Assembly: GCA_014650015.1 (NCBI GenBank)
Contig: BMUD01000016.1
Location: 62,001-126,000 of the forward strand
Direction: 5' to 3'
DNA length: 64,000 nucleotides
Source: Streptomyces griseoloalbus
GTDB taxonomy: Bacteria; Actinomycetota; Actinomycetes; Streptomycetales; Streptomycetaceae
The position numbers were made by a program, and so were the translations under genes. Shown here piece after piece: positions 1 to 7,473 of this stretch; within the stretch, counting starts at the first letter, position 1, and each line of letters opens with the position of its first letter. A model generated the notes under the pieces. The model was not told where the DNA came from. It made no database searches and saw only the letters and a list, made by a program, of their open reading frames with translations.

Positions 1-24
1 GGAAGGGCGGTAGGCTGCGGACAC

Positions 25-963
25 GTGATGGTCGACATGCGACACCCCGATCCGAGTGGACGCGCGGCCGGTCCGGCTGCGGTTCCGCTGTTCGGTTTCC
101 AGCCCCCGGTCGGTACCCCGTACGGCCTTGAGGTGAGTACCGTCGAGGACTTCTTCGCCCACCACGACGACTGGCCGTGGAACCCGCCCCGTCCGGGCCG
201 CGCCACCTTCCACTACCTCATCGCGGTCACCGAGGGTGAGCTGCGGCACGACGTCGACCACGTCACGCGGACCGTCACCCCCGGCCAGTGGCTGTGGGTG
301 CGTCCCGGACACGCACAGTGCTGGCATCCGCCCGGCGCGGCCCGCGGCCCGTTCATCCTGTTCGAACCGGACGTGCTGCGGCCCGACCTCGCCCGTCTCC
401 TGGCCCCGCTCACCGCGCACGACGCCCCTGCCGTGCTCAGCCCGCCCCCCGACGACACCGCCTGGCTCCAGCAGACCGCACTCCAGCTCCTGGACGAACA
501 CCGCGCACTGGGACGCCGCCCCCTCGACATCCACCACGCCCTGCGGCGCAGCCTGCTCGAATCACTGCTGCTGCGCCTGGCCAACTCCCCGGGCATCGCC
601 CCCACCGGGACGGCCGCGGCCGGCGCGGGCCGCGCCGACAGATACCGACGCTTCCTGGACGCCTTGGAGCTGCACTTTCGCGAGCTGCACCAAGCCGCGG
701 ACTACGCCGAACTGCTCGGCTGCTCGGTCCGCACCCTCAGCCGCGCCGCCCAGGATGCCGCCGGCAAGGGAGTACGTGAACTCATCGACGAGCGGCGCCT
801 CCTGGAAGCCCGGCGCCTGCTGGGAGCAGCCCGGTGGGACGCCCGTGCCGTGGCCGTCCACCTCGGCTTCACCGACCCCGCGAACTTCGGCCGCTTCTTC
901 CGCGACCGCACCGGCCTCACCCCGGCCGCCTTCGCGGCCCGCGCAGCCGGGACCGACGCATGA
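25..963 (+). CDS. AraC-family transcriptional regulator
   Basis: This is a 312-aa cytoplasmic DNA-binding regulator. The N-terminal half (about residues 60-120) looks like a cupin-type AraC ligand-binding domain, with conserved His-rich positions and the motif PGQWLWVRPGHAQ. The C-terminal 100 residues form the double helix-turn-helix of AraC/XylS proteins, including AVAVHLGFTDPANFGRFFRDRTGLTPAAF, a classic second-HTH signature. The start is ambiguous: GTG at 25 or ATG at 28, with a purine-rich GGAAGGGCGG at 1-10 that is rather far upstream. It converges with the aldo/keto reductase gene. Its target is unknown; the oxidoreductase and esterase genes next to it are possible targets, but this is inference from position only. 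Confidence 0.9.
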   Translation: MMVDMRHPDPSGRAAGPAAVPLFGFQPPVGTPYGLEVSTVEDFFAHHDDWPWNPPRPGRATFHYLIAVTEGELRHDVDHVTRTVTPGQWLWVRPGHAQCWHPPGAARGPFILFEPDVLRPDLARLLAPLTAHDAPAVLSPPPDDTAWLQQTALQLLDEHRALGRRPLDIHHALRRSLLESLLLRLANSPGIAPTGTAAAGAGRADRYRRFLDALELHFRELHQAADYAELLGCSVRTLSRAAQDAAGKGVRELIDERRLLEARRLLGAARWDARAVAVHLGFTDPANFGRFFRDRTGLTPAAFAARAAGTDA

Positions 964-1017
964 CGGAAACACGGCGCAGGCCCCTTGCCCGTCAGAAGGA
1001 GATGGCTCCCGGCGCGG

Positions 1018-2010
1018 TCACTCTGTGGTGAAGCTGGACAGTACCGCGGCCGGGAGGCGGCTGCCTGCCGAGCCGTGGGGAAGGATCTCGGCGATGCGGG
1101 CCAGATCGGCGGCCGAGAGCTGGACGTCGACGGCGCCGGCGTTCTCCTCGATGCGCTTGGTGCTGCGGGTGCCGGGAATGGGCGCGATGTCCTCACCCTG
1201 GGCGAGCAGCCAGGCCAGCGCGAGCTGGGCGGTGGTGATGCCCTTGGTGTCGGCCAGGTTCTTGAGCTGTTCGATGGCGTGCAGGTTGTACGTGTAGTTC
1301 TCGCCCTGCCAGCGCTCGTCCCAGCTGCGCATGTCGTCCGCGGGGTACTCGCTGGCGGGCTTGACCTGGCCGGTGAGGAAGCCGCGGCCGAGCGGGGAGT
1401 AGGGCACCAGGCCGATGCCGAGTTCCCGCAGGACGGGAAGGATCTTCTCCTCGACCTCCCGCTCGAAGAGCGAGTACTCGTACTGGAGCACGGAGACCGG
1501 GGTGACGGCGTGGGCGCGGCGGACGTACTGGGGGCCGACGTTGCTCAGGCCGAAGTACTTCACCTTGCCTTCGGTGATCAGTTCGCCGACCACGCCGGCG
1601 ACCTCCTCGACCGGAATGTCGGGGTCGGAGATGTGCTGGTAGAAGAGGTCGATGTGGTCGCTCTGCAGGTAGCGCAGGCTGTTCTCGGCGACCTTGCGGA
1701 TGTTTTCCGGGCGGCTGTCGAAGGCGGGGCTGGTCGCCGGGGCGGTCATGTCGAAGCCGAACTTGGTGGCGAGGGCCACCTCGTCGCGGAAGTTCTTGAC
1801 TGCCTTGCCGAGGAGGATCTCGTTGCTGCCGGTACCGGCGCCGTACAGCTCGGCGGTGTCGAAGAAGTCGATCCCGAGTTCGTGGGCGCGGCGGATGGTC
1901 GCGATGCCCTCGTCGTCGTTCGAGGCGCCGTAGGCCATGGACATGCCCATGGTCCCCAGGCCGAGCGCCGAGACGCGCAGACCCTGAGAGCCCAGATTGC
2001 GGTGCTGCAT
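1018..2010 (-). CDS. Aldo/keto reductase
   Basis: This 330-aa protein has the hallmarks of the NADPH-dependent aldo/keto reductase (AKR) (beta/alpha)8 family. The Asp-Tyr site is in FFDTAELYG (near residue 50), the catalytic Lys in ALATKFGFD, and the His in DLFYQHISDPDIP. The C-terminal IPGTRSTKRIEENAGA is the cofactor-phosphate-binding segment. The length is typical. The ATG at 2010 has a good upstream GAGGGAG. It is transcribed divergently from the TetR gene, with two similar palindromes in the shared promoter region, so repression by that TetR protein is likely. It probably reduces reactive carbonyls or other small aldehydes; the substrate cannot be read from sequence. Confidence 0.95.
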   Translation of the reverse strand: MQHRNLGSQGLRVSALGLGTMGMSMAYGASNDDEGIATIRRAHELGIDFFDTAELYGAGTGSNEILLGKAVKNFRDEVALATKFGFDMTAPATSPAFDSRPENIRKVAENSLRYLQSDHIDLFYQHISDPDIPVEEVAGVVGELITEGKVKYFGLSNVGPQYVRRAHAVTPVSVLQYEYSLFEREVEEKILPVLRELGIGLVPYSPLGRGFLTGQVKPASEYPADDMRSWDERWQGENYTYNLHAIEQLKNLADTKGITTAQLALAWLLAQGEDIAPIPGTRSTKRIEENAGAVDVQLSAADLARIAEILPHGSAGSRLPAAVLSSFTTE

Positions 2011-2056
2011 GAGTTCACTCCCTCAGTGTTTCGCCGGCTTCACCCACGAAGGCCAA

Positions 2057-2071
2057 ACCGAACTGTTCTGT
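2057..2071. promoter_or_regulatory. Putative TetR operator, AKR-proximal copy
   Basis: The sequence ACCGAAC-T-GTTCTGT is a near-palindrome with one mismatch. It shares its left arm and spacing with the perfect palindrome 48 bp away. It lies in the divergent promoter region of the aldo/keto reductase and tetR genes. Binding is inferred, not shown. Confidence 0.55.
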
Positions 2072-2104
2072 TTGACTCTACGCACCGATCACCCGTGGCG
2101 CCAA

Positions 2105-2119
2105 ACCGAACGGTTCGGT
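2105..2119. promoter_or_regulatory. Putative TetR operator, tetR-proximal copy
   Basis: ACCGAAC-G-GTTCGGT is a perfect 15-bp palindrome 16 bp upstream of the ATG at 2136. It covers the alternative GTG at 2118, which argues that the ATG is the real start. The arrangement fits autorepression by the adjacent TetR protein plus control of the divergent reductase gene. Confidence 0.65.
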
Positions 2120-2135
2120 GTCTTATCCTCGGGTT

Positions 2136-2756
2136 ATGTCCCAGTCCCGCGACTCAGGCCAGACCGCAGCGCCCGCCTCCGGCGGCGACACCACGCGCGA
2201 GCGCATTCTTGCCGCTGCCATGGAGGAGTTCGCCCGCCACGGCATCGCCGGCGCCCGCGTGGACCGCATCGCCAAGCTCGCCAGGACCAGCAAAGAACGC
2301 GTCTACGCCTACTTCCGCGGCAAAGATGCGCTCTATGCCGCTGTCGCTGCACGGGAGTATGTCGTCATCGCCGAGGCCACCCGGATGGACCCGTCCGACC
2401 TGCCTGGCTACGCGGGCCGCCTGTTCGACTACTTCGTCGCCCGTCCGGACCACCACCGCCTGATCACCTGGGGCCGCCTCGAACTGCCGGGCACCAGAGC
2501 CGTTGCCGACGATCCCGACCAGGCAGTGATCGCCCGCAAAATCGACCAGCTCCGCCGGGTGCAGCAGACTGGACAGCTCGACCCCGTCTGGGACCCGGCC
2601 GACGTCCTTGCCCTGGTCAACCAGATCGCCATGACCTGGGCGTCGCAACCCGAACTCAGCGAGGCCGCCGCGGCCCACGCCGTGGACCCCACCACCGCCG
2701 CCCGCCGCGCCGCGGTGGTGACCGCTGTCGAGCGGCTTTTCCCTCGAGCGCGCTGA
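2136..2756 (+). CDS. TetR-family transcriptional regulator
   Basis: This 206-aa repressor has an N-terminal TetR helix-turn-helix: TRERILAAAMEEFARHG, then IAKLARTSKERVYAYFRGKDALYAAV (residues about 18-70). A helical ligand-binding and dimerisation domain follows, of the type with a C-terminal TetR_C core. The ATG at 2136 was chosen because an upstream in-frame GTG (2118) falls inside the operator palindrome. No strong ribosome site precedes the ATG, so the message may be leaderless or nearly so. It likely represses itself and the divergent aldo/keto reductase. The inducer is unknown, perhaps an electrophile or aldehyde given its partner. Confidence 0.9.
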   Translation: MSQSRDSGQTAAPASGGDTTRERILAAAMEEFARHGIAGARVDRIAKLARTSKERVYAYFRGKDALYAAVAAREYVVIAEATRMDPSDLPGYAGRLFDYFVARPDHHRLITWGRLELPGTRAVADDPDQAVIARKIDQLRRVQQTGQLDPVWDPADVLALVNQIAMTWASQPELSEAAAAHAVDPTTAARRAAVVTAVERLFPRAR

Positions 2757-2838
2757 GTCCCCGGACTGGCGGCCGCCCTGCGCGAACAATCCGTGACGGC
2801 CCCGATCGCTCTTGCCGCTCAAGTCGAGGGATCCGGGC

Positions 2839-3883
2839 TCAGTCGTCCAGGACGACGACGTGCTTGCCCGGCGTGGTACCGGACTCGAGGTCGGCCTGGG
2901 CGTCACGGACCTGTTCCAGGCCGTGGTAGACCTTCGCGACCGGGACCTTGAGGCGCCCATCGGCGATGGCGTGGAGCTGGTGGGCGAAGACGTCGGCCGG
3001 CAGGTCGGCGGCCTCGCCCGCATAGCTGGTCAGCCGCACCCCGTTGGGGATCATGAACGGGGTGAAGTCGGGGATCGTCCATTGCCCCGCCAGGGCTCCG
3101 GTGAAGCAGACGGTGCCGTGGCGGCGGACGGTGCGGAGGGTGTCGGCGAGGGCCGAGCAGCCCACCAGTTCCAGTGCGGCGTCCACGCCGTCCGACAGCA
3201 GCGCGCGCACCTGGTCGGCGAGGGTGCCGTCGTCGACAAGGGGATGGTCAACGCCCGCCGCCCGCAGTTCCCCGGCCCGGCCGGGGCTGCGGGTGGTGGA
3301 CAGGACGGTGGCTCCGAGGTCCTTCGCGATGGTGGCCGCGCTCAGCCCGACCGTGGGCCGCGCTCAGCCCGACCGTGGAGGTGCCGCCGCGGATCAGCAG
3401 CGTCTGCCCGGCCTTGAGGTCCAGGCCGGTGGTCAGCGATCCGTAGGCGGTCTGGAACATCTCCGGCAGCGCACCGACGACCTCCCACGGCAGACTGGTC
3501 TCGAACGGGATGACCTGCGCCGCAGGGACGGTCACGTACTGGGCGTACGAGCCGTCGTACGAGCGGCCCATGTTGCCCGTCATGGTCGCCACCTGCTGTC
3601 CCGGCCGCAGTCCGCTGGCCTCGTCGGCCTCGTCGACCACGCCGACGCCCTCGATGCCGGGAACGCGCGGGTAGGTGACCTCCGCGTCCGACTCGCCCTT
3701 GCGGGTGGTGATCTCGGACTCGTTGACGCCGAACGCCTTCATCTGGATCCGCACCCAGCCGGGCTTGCGTATGGGCACCGGCACGTCCTTGATCTCCAGT
3801 GCTTCGAGGCCGCCGGGCCGGGTGACGACGACGGCCCGCATCGTCGCCGGTGCGGCGTCGCCGGCTGCTGTCCCTTGGCTCAT
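2839..3883 (-). pseudogene. Zinc-type alcohol dehydrogenase/quinone oxidoreductase, frameshifted
   Basis: Two frames together encode one MDR-family NADPH:quinone oxidoreductase-like protein. The N-terminal frame starts at ATG 3883 after a good AAAGGAG. It runs through the GroES-like domain (VPGIEGVGVVDEADE) to the nucleotide-binding motif IRGGTSTVGLSAA. It then goes out of frame at an exact 22-bp tandem duplication (3335-3378). The remainder of the Rossmann domain and the C-terminus (ALELVGC, then YHGLEQVRDAQADLESGTTPGKHVVVLD) continue in another frame to 2839. Removing one 22-bp copy restores a continuous protein of about 340 residues. The gene is therefore very recently inactivated, unless this is a sequencing error or a phase-variable state. 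Confidence 0.85.
3335..3378. repeat. Perfect 22-bp tandem duplication
   Basis: The unit GCCGCGCTCAGCCCGACCGT plus GG occurs twice back to back (3335-3356 and 3357-3378). It interrupts the oxidoreductase reading frame just after the GGTSTVG nucleotide-binding loop. Since 22 is not a multiple of three, it causes the frameshift. Confidence 0.97.
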
Positions 3884-3956
3884 ACCCAGCTCCTTTACCG
3901 TGTTCGTCCCCGGGTGGCTCTGTGCTGTTCCGCATGTCCGTATTGCCTGATGGCCG

Positions 3957-5393
3957 TTAGGGGCGGTCGATGCCCTCCCACAGGTCGAGGGCCGCCTGGT
4001 AGTGGGCGCTCGCCTCGAAGGGAGGGTTGCCGACGCTTTCCGAGGTCGGACGGTCCGTGACGGCGGGCCACAGACGGGACTGCTCGCCGGTGACGAAGTC
4101 GAGCAGGATGTCGCGGATACGCGTGTCACGCTCGTCCTGCTCGGCACTGCGGCCTGGCTTTTCCTGGCCGACCAGGGCGTACATCTCGGTGCCGTGCACG
4201 GCGGGCGCGCCCTCGGCGGGTCCGATCACCAGGAGATGGGCGTTGCCGCCCGCGGCGGCGTGGGCCAGGGCACCGCGGGCGGCGGGGAGCGCGAAGAGGT
4301 AGTCCGCCATGAGCGCGGCGCGAACCTCGGCCGGGGTACGGCCGCCCTGGTCGTAGGCATGGACGATCTTCTTGGCGCGGGAGCGGGAGATGCGCCAGCC
4401 CGTGACCTCGTCGGTGACGCGGTCGAGCGTGTGCGGGTCGAACCGGTCGAGGTCGTTCGCCACCCACCAGCCCATGTCGTCGCTGGCCATGCTCAGCAGC
4501 ACGTCGACACCGCGGTGCGCGCCCGAGGCCAGGACGTCCATGGGGTGGGCGTGCACCACCGCGCCGGGCTGTCCGATGTCCAGGACGACGCCGGTGGCCT
4601 GGTTGTCCACCCCGCCACGGACTCCGAGATCCGTCGGGGCGACCTTGTTCAGGGCGGCCACCAGGGAGGCCGTGTCGAGGTCGATCAGCTTGTCGGGGTT
4701 GTCTGCGACACCGAGTTCCGTGACGAACTGGTGCGCGAGCTCCTCGGCCCACCAGGCCGGGATGGAGCGGGCGGGCCCGCCGGAGAACCCGGCCAGGCGC
4801 CGGTACAGGCCGTTGGCGGAGGAGGCACTGAGCAGCCCGAAGGTGGTATAGGCGCCGCCGCTGTGGCCGTAGACGGTGACGTTGTCGGGATCGCCGCCGA
4901 AGTGGGCGATGTTCCGCTGGATCCAGGTGAGCGCGGCGATGGCGTCCTGCAGGAAGAGGTTGCTGGCCTCGGCGAGCCGCCCGCCGTACTGCGAGAGTGA
5001 GAGCGCGCCCAGGGCGCCGAGCCGGTAGTTGATCGACACACCCACCACGCGCCCCGTCGCGGCGAGGCCGGCGGCGTTCGAGGTGATCTGCGTGTTCGCG
5101 CCGTACTCGAATCCGCCGCCGTGGATGTACACGGCCACCGGCAGCGCCTCCCTGGCCGGCTGCTCGGGAGCCCACACGTTCAGGTTCAGGCAGTCCTCGC
5201 CCATCCCGCTGTCCGCTTCGAGCCAGTCACCGCTGTCGGGCTGGACGGAGACGACGCCCTTGCGGTCATAGGGGGGGTCCGGATCGAACTCCGCGACCAC
5301 GGGGCGGCGGTACCGCTCGGCGGTGGCATACGGGATCCCCCACCAGGACCGTACCCCTGGTGCAGTCGGAGCCTTGGGTGTGGTGGCGGCCAT
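3957..5393 (-). CDS. Carboxylesterase type B (alpha/beta hydrolase)
   Basis: This 478-aa protein belongs to the type-B carboxylesterase/para-nitrobenzyl esterase family. The oxyanion-hole motif IHGGGFEYG is near residue 105, and EDCLNLNVW is the family signature. The nucleophile elbow is GHSGGAYTT, a variant of GESAGG with Ser in the centre. The protein is about the family length. The ATG at 5393 has GGAAGGA upstream; the longer upstream ORF start lacks this. No signal peptide is seen, so it is probably cytoplasmic. It lies 73 bp downstream of the broken oxidoreductase start in the same direction of transcription, suggesting a former small operon for ester and quinone or alcohol turnover. The substrate is unknown. 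Confidence 0.9.
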   Translation of the reverse strand: MAATTPKAPTAPGVRSWWGIPYATAERYRRPVVAEFDPDPPYDRKGVVSVQPDSGDWLEADSGMGEDCLNLNVWAPEQPAREALPVAVYIHGGGFEYGANTQITSNAAGLAATGRVVGVSINYRLGALGALSLSQYGGRLAEASNLFLQDAIAALTWIQRNIAHFGGDPDNVTVYGHSGGAYTTFGLLSASSANGLYRRLAGFSGGPARSIPAWWAEELAHQFVTELGVADNPDKLIDLDTASLVAALNKVAPTDLGVRGGVDNQATGVVLDIGQPGAVVHAHPMDVLASGAHRGVDVLLSMASDDMGWWVANDLDRFDPHTLDRVTDEVTGWRISRSRAKKIVHAYDQGGRTPAEVRAALMADYLFALPAARGALAHAAAGGNAHLLVIGPAEGAPAVHGTEMYALVGQEKPGRSAEQDERDTRIRDILLDFVTGEQSRLWPAVTDRPTSESVGNPPFEASAHYQAALDLWEGIDRP

Positions 5394-5758
5394 GACATGT
5401 CCTTCCGGCGCGGTTCGGGTGATGTGGGAGGGTGCGTCGGCGGCTGATTGCTCGCCGTGGCGCCCTCCCATCCTTCCCCGGGATCCGACAAATCGCCCGG
5501 CGGAGAGCGGTCACTCGATGGTCGCCAGGTGACACTTTGCCGCTCCTCTTCTTCGTCATCCACGGCCCCTGCGTCCCTGCCGCCCCGGGCGTCACTCCGC
5601 TGCCCCTCCGCCGGTGGCCCTTCCGAGTCGCCGGACCACGCCTGCGCGCTTGCCTCCCCGGAGCGTCGCCGCCCCGTGCAAGCTCGGTGGCGTCGCTGTC
5701 TACGACGGCCGTGACCTATGCATGCGGCTCTGGCATGGGGCCTCGTACTTCACCGCTG
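5394..5758. other. Gene-free interval left of the transposition module
   Basis: No convincing coding sequence is seen on either strand in these 365 bp; the open frames have shadow-type composition. The left end of the Tn7-like element should lie in or near this interval. However, I could not identify an inverted copy of the repeats seen at the right end, so the boundary is unresolved. Confidence 0.5.
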
Positions 5759-6424
5759 TCAGGGAGAGGCAGCTGGGGCCGCTGTATGCGCCTCTGGGTT
5801 CCCTACGCGTGCTGACGCTGTTCGGGATCGTGTGTATCGGATGTAGTGGCGGATGCTGTCGTATGTGACCAAGTGGTCGTGGTGGTCCATGAGTTCGGTC
5901 CAGATCTGCCTTCCGTTGAGCTTCCTGCCGATCATGCCCTCGACCAAGTCGGCGAGTTCCCCTGTGATGGGTTCGGTCAGCGGACTCATCTCTGCGGTGG
6001 TCAGGCGTGGGACCTCCAGGGCGAAGCGGATGTCCGAGCAGCGGAGGTTGTGGCGCTTTGCGAGCGTGCGGATCTGGGTCCCCTTGAGGGCCTCTTGGGC
6101 GATGCGGTGGGCCAGGTCCTGGCGTCCGGCGAAGGGATTTCTGCTGGGGAGACGTCGGCGTGGTCTGTTTGTGCCGCCCAGGGAGTTGGCGTCGGCGAGA
6201 GCCCGTTCGAGTGCTTCGGGCGAGTGGCCGGCGGTGGTGGCGAGGTGTTCGAGGAGGGGCCTGCCGAACCACTGCGGTGGGCCGCAGAGATAGCAGTGCA
6301 GGAAGCTGGGCTGGAGATGGTTGGCGCGCGCCAGGCGTCGGATGTAGGAGTTGGTGGATTCTCCGAGGCAGGGGCGGAGTCGGACCGGCAGCGGCGCGAA
6401 CCGGGGCGGAAGTTCGCTGTTCAT
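5759..6424 (-). CDS. TniQ-family target-selection protein, short form
   Basis: The 221-aa product starts with a TniQ domain: LPVRLRPCLGESTNSYIRRLARANHLQPSFL at about residues 10-40. A helical, basic C-terminal half follows, ending in sequence that looks like HTH-type target-binding helices (IRTLAKRHNLRCSDIRFALE). The ATG at 6424 overlaps the tnsC stop in an ATGA, so translation is coupled. Many TniQ/TnsD proteins are 300-500 aa with zinc-finger cysteines. This one is short, with only two close cysteines (CYLC), so it is a minimal form. It would recruit the TnsC-TnsB complex to DNA; no CRISPR partner is seen here. Confidence 0.85.
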   Translation of the reverse strand: MNSELPPRFAPLPVRLRPCLGESTNSYIRRLARANHLQPSFLHCYLCGPPQWFGRPLLEHLATTAGHSPEALERALADANSLGGTNRPRRRLPSRNPFAGRQDLAHRIAQEALKGTQIRTLAKRHNLRCSDIRFALEVPRLTTAEMSPLTEPITGELADLVEGMIGRKLNGRQIWTELMDHHDHLVTYDSIRHYIRYTRSRTASARVGNPEAHTAAPAASP

Positions 6425-7473
6425 CGGGACGCAGCGGATTTCGTGGCCATGGACGCCGTGGTGTGGGCGGTGTGGTCGAGCGGAATGGCCTGGAGGCTCT
6501 TCTTGGTGATTTTCTCGGTGCCGGTGAGGATGGCGTCGAGGGCGGCTCCGCGGATGGCGTGGGAGAGAGATCCGATCATGCCGCCGGTGTGGTTGTGCAG
6601 GAAGCGGTCCAGCTCGGTGAGTGTGCCAGGGCGGGGTTCGTGCAGTCGCAGGGTGTCTTCCATGGTGGCGACCAGGCCCTTCCATTCGCTGTTGTAGGGG
6701 AAGGGGCGGGAGGGGATCAGGGTGAAGCGGCCGGCGATCTGGGCGCCGCGTGTCCCGGACAGCAGCCCGGATTCGTCGATGTCGATGCCGGCATAGACGA
6801 AGGTGGCGGGCAGGCGTTCGGAGAAGTACTTGAGGGTGTCGGCGACTTCGGCGCCGTGGCGGCTGGTGAGTGAGATGTTGTGGAGTTCATCGACCAGCAC
6901 CAGAGCGGTGCGGGTGTCGGTGCAGACACCGACGGCAGCCTCGATGATGTCCGTCATGTTCGAGCGGGCCCGTACCGGTAGGCCGAGGAAGCGTGCGAAC
7001 TCGGTCGCGATCATGCGGGCGGTCGCGGCGGGCGGGACGGTGACATAGACGACCGGAATCCGGTGTGTGGCATGAGGGTGCCGGGCCCGGTCCAGTAGTT
7101 CATGGGAGAGCCCCAACTGAGTGATGGCGATATTCTTTCCGGTTCCCGCCGGGCCGGAAACGATCAGCCCGCGGCGGGCGCTGATCGCGTGCCGGTTCAG
7201 CAGCACCAGACGACGGCCGCAGATCGCCGTCCGCTCGACGAACGAGGTGGCGACGGTGAGCATCCGAGCGTGATGGTCAAGGCGGGACTCGTCATAGAGA
7301 TCCCGCTTGGCTGGGTTCATCTGCTGCCAGGCACTGCGCGACGCCAAGACCAGGGGGGTGGGTGGGCCGTCGATGAACCTGCGCCATCCAGTCAACGTGT
7401 TCAGCTGCCGGTCGGCCTCGCCGTCGGTCTCCTGCAGCACGGTGCGTCGGGCCGCCGGTTTGGAGATGGTCAC
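6421..7473 (-). CDS. TnsC/TniB-like AAA+ ATPase transposition regulator
   Basis: This 350-aa AAA+ protein has a Walker A motif SGPAGTGKN (about residue 95) and a Walker B motif TALVLVDELHNI. Its length is typical of TniB/TnsC regulators. It is expected to form ATP-dependent filaments on DNA and pass target information from TniQ to the TnsB transposase. I chose GTG at 7473 because it forms a GTGA overlap with the tnsB stop and has TTGGAGG upstream. The TTG a few codons earlier lies inside that ribosome site. Walker A ends in Asn rather than Ser/Thr, a mild oddity worth noting. Confidence 0.88.
   Translation of the reverse strand: MTISKPAARRTVLQETDGEADRQLNTLTGWRRFIDGPPTPLVLASRSAWQQMNPAKRDLYDESRLDHHARMLTVATSFVERTAICGRRLVLLNRHAISARRGLIVSGPAGTGKNIAITQLGLSHELLDRARHPHATHRIPVVYVTVPPAATARMIATEFARFLGLPVRARSNMTDIIEAAVGVCTDTRTALVLVDELHNISLTSRHGAEVADTLKYFSERLPATFVYAGIDIDESGLLSGTRGAQIAGRFTLIPSRPFPYNSEWKGLVATMEDTLRLHEPRPGTLTELDRFLHNHTGGMIGSLSHAIRGAALDAILTGTEKITKKSLQAIPLDHTAHTTASMATKSAASR

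Noticed and set aside
5394-5764. Left terminal repeats of the Tn7-like element
   Set aside because: Several CTGTC/TGACA words occur (for example near 5691 and 5757), but none forms an inverted, regularly spaced match to the right-end repeats, so no end is called.
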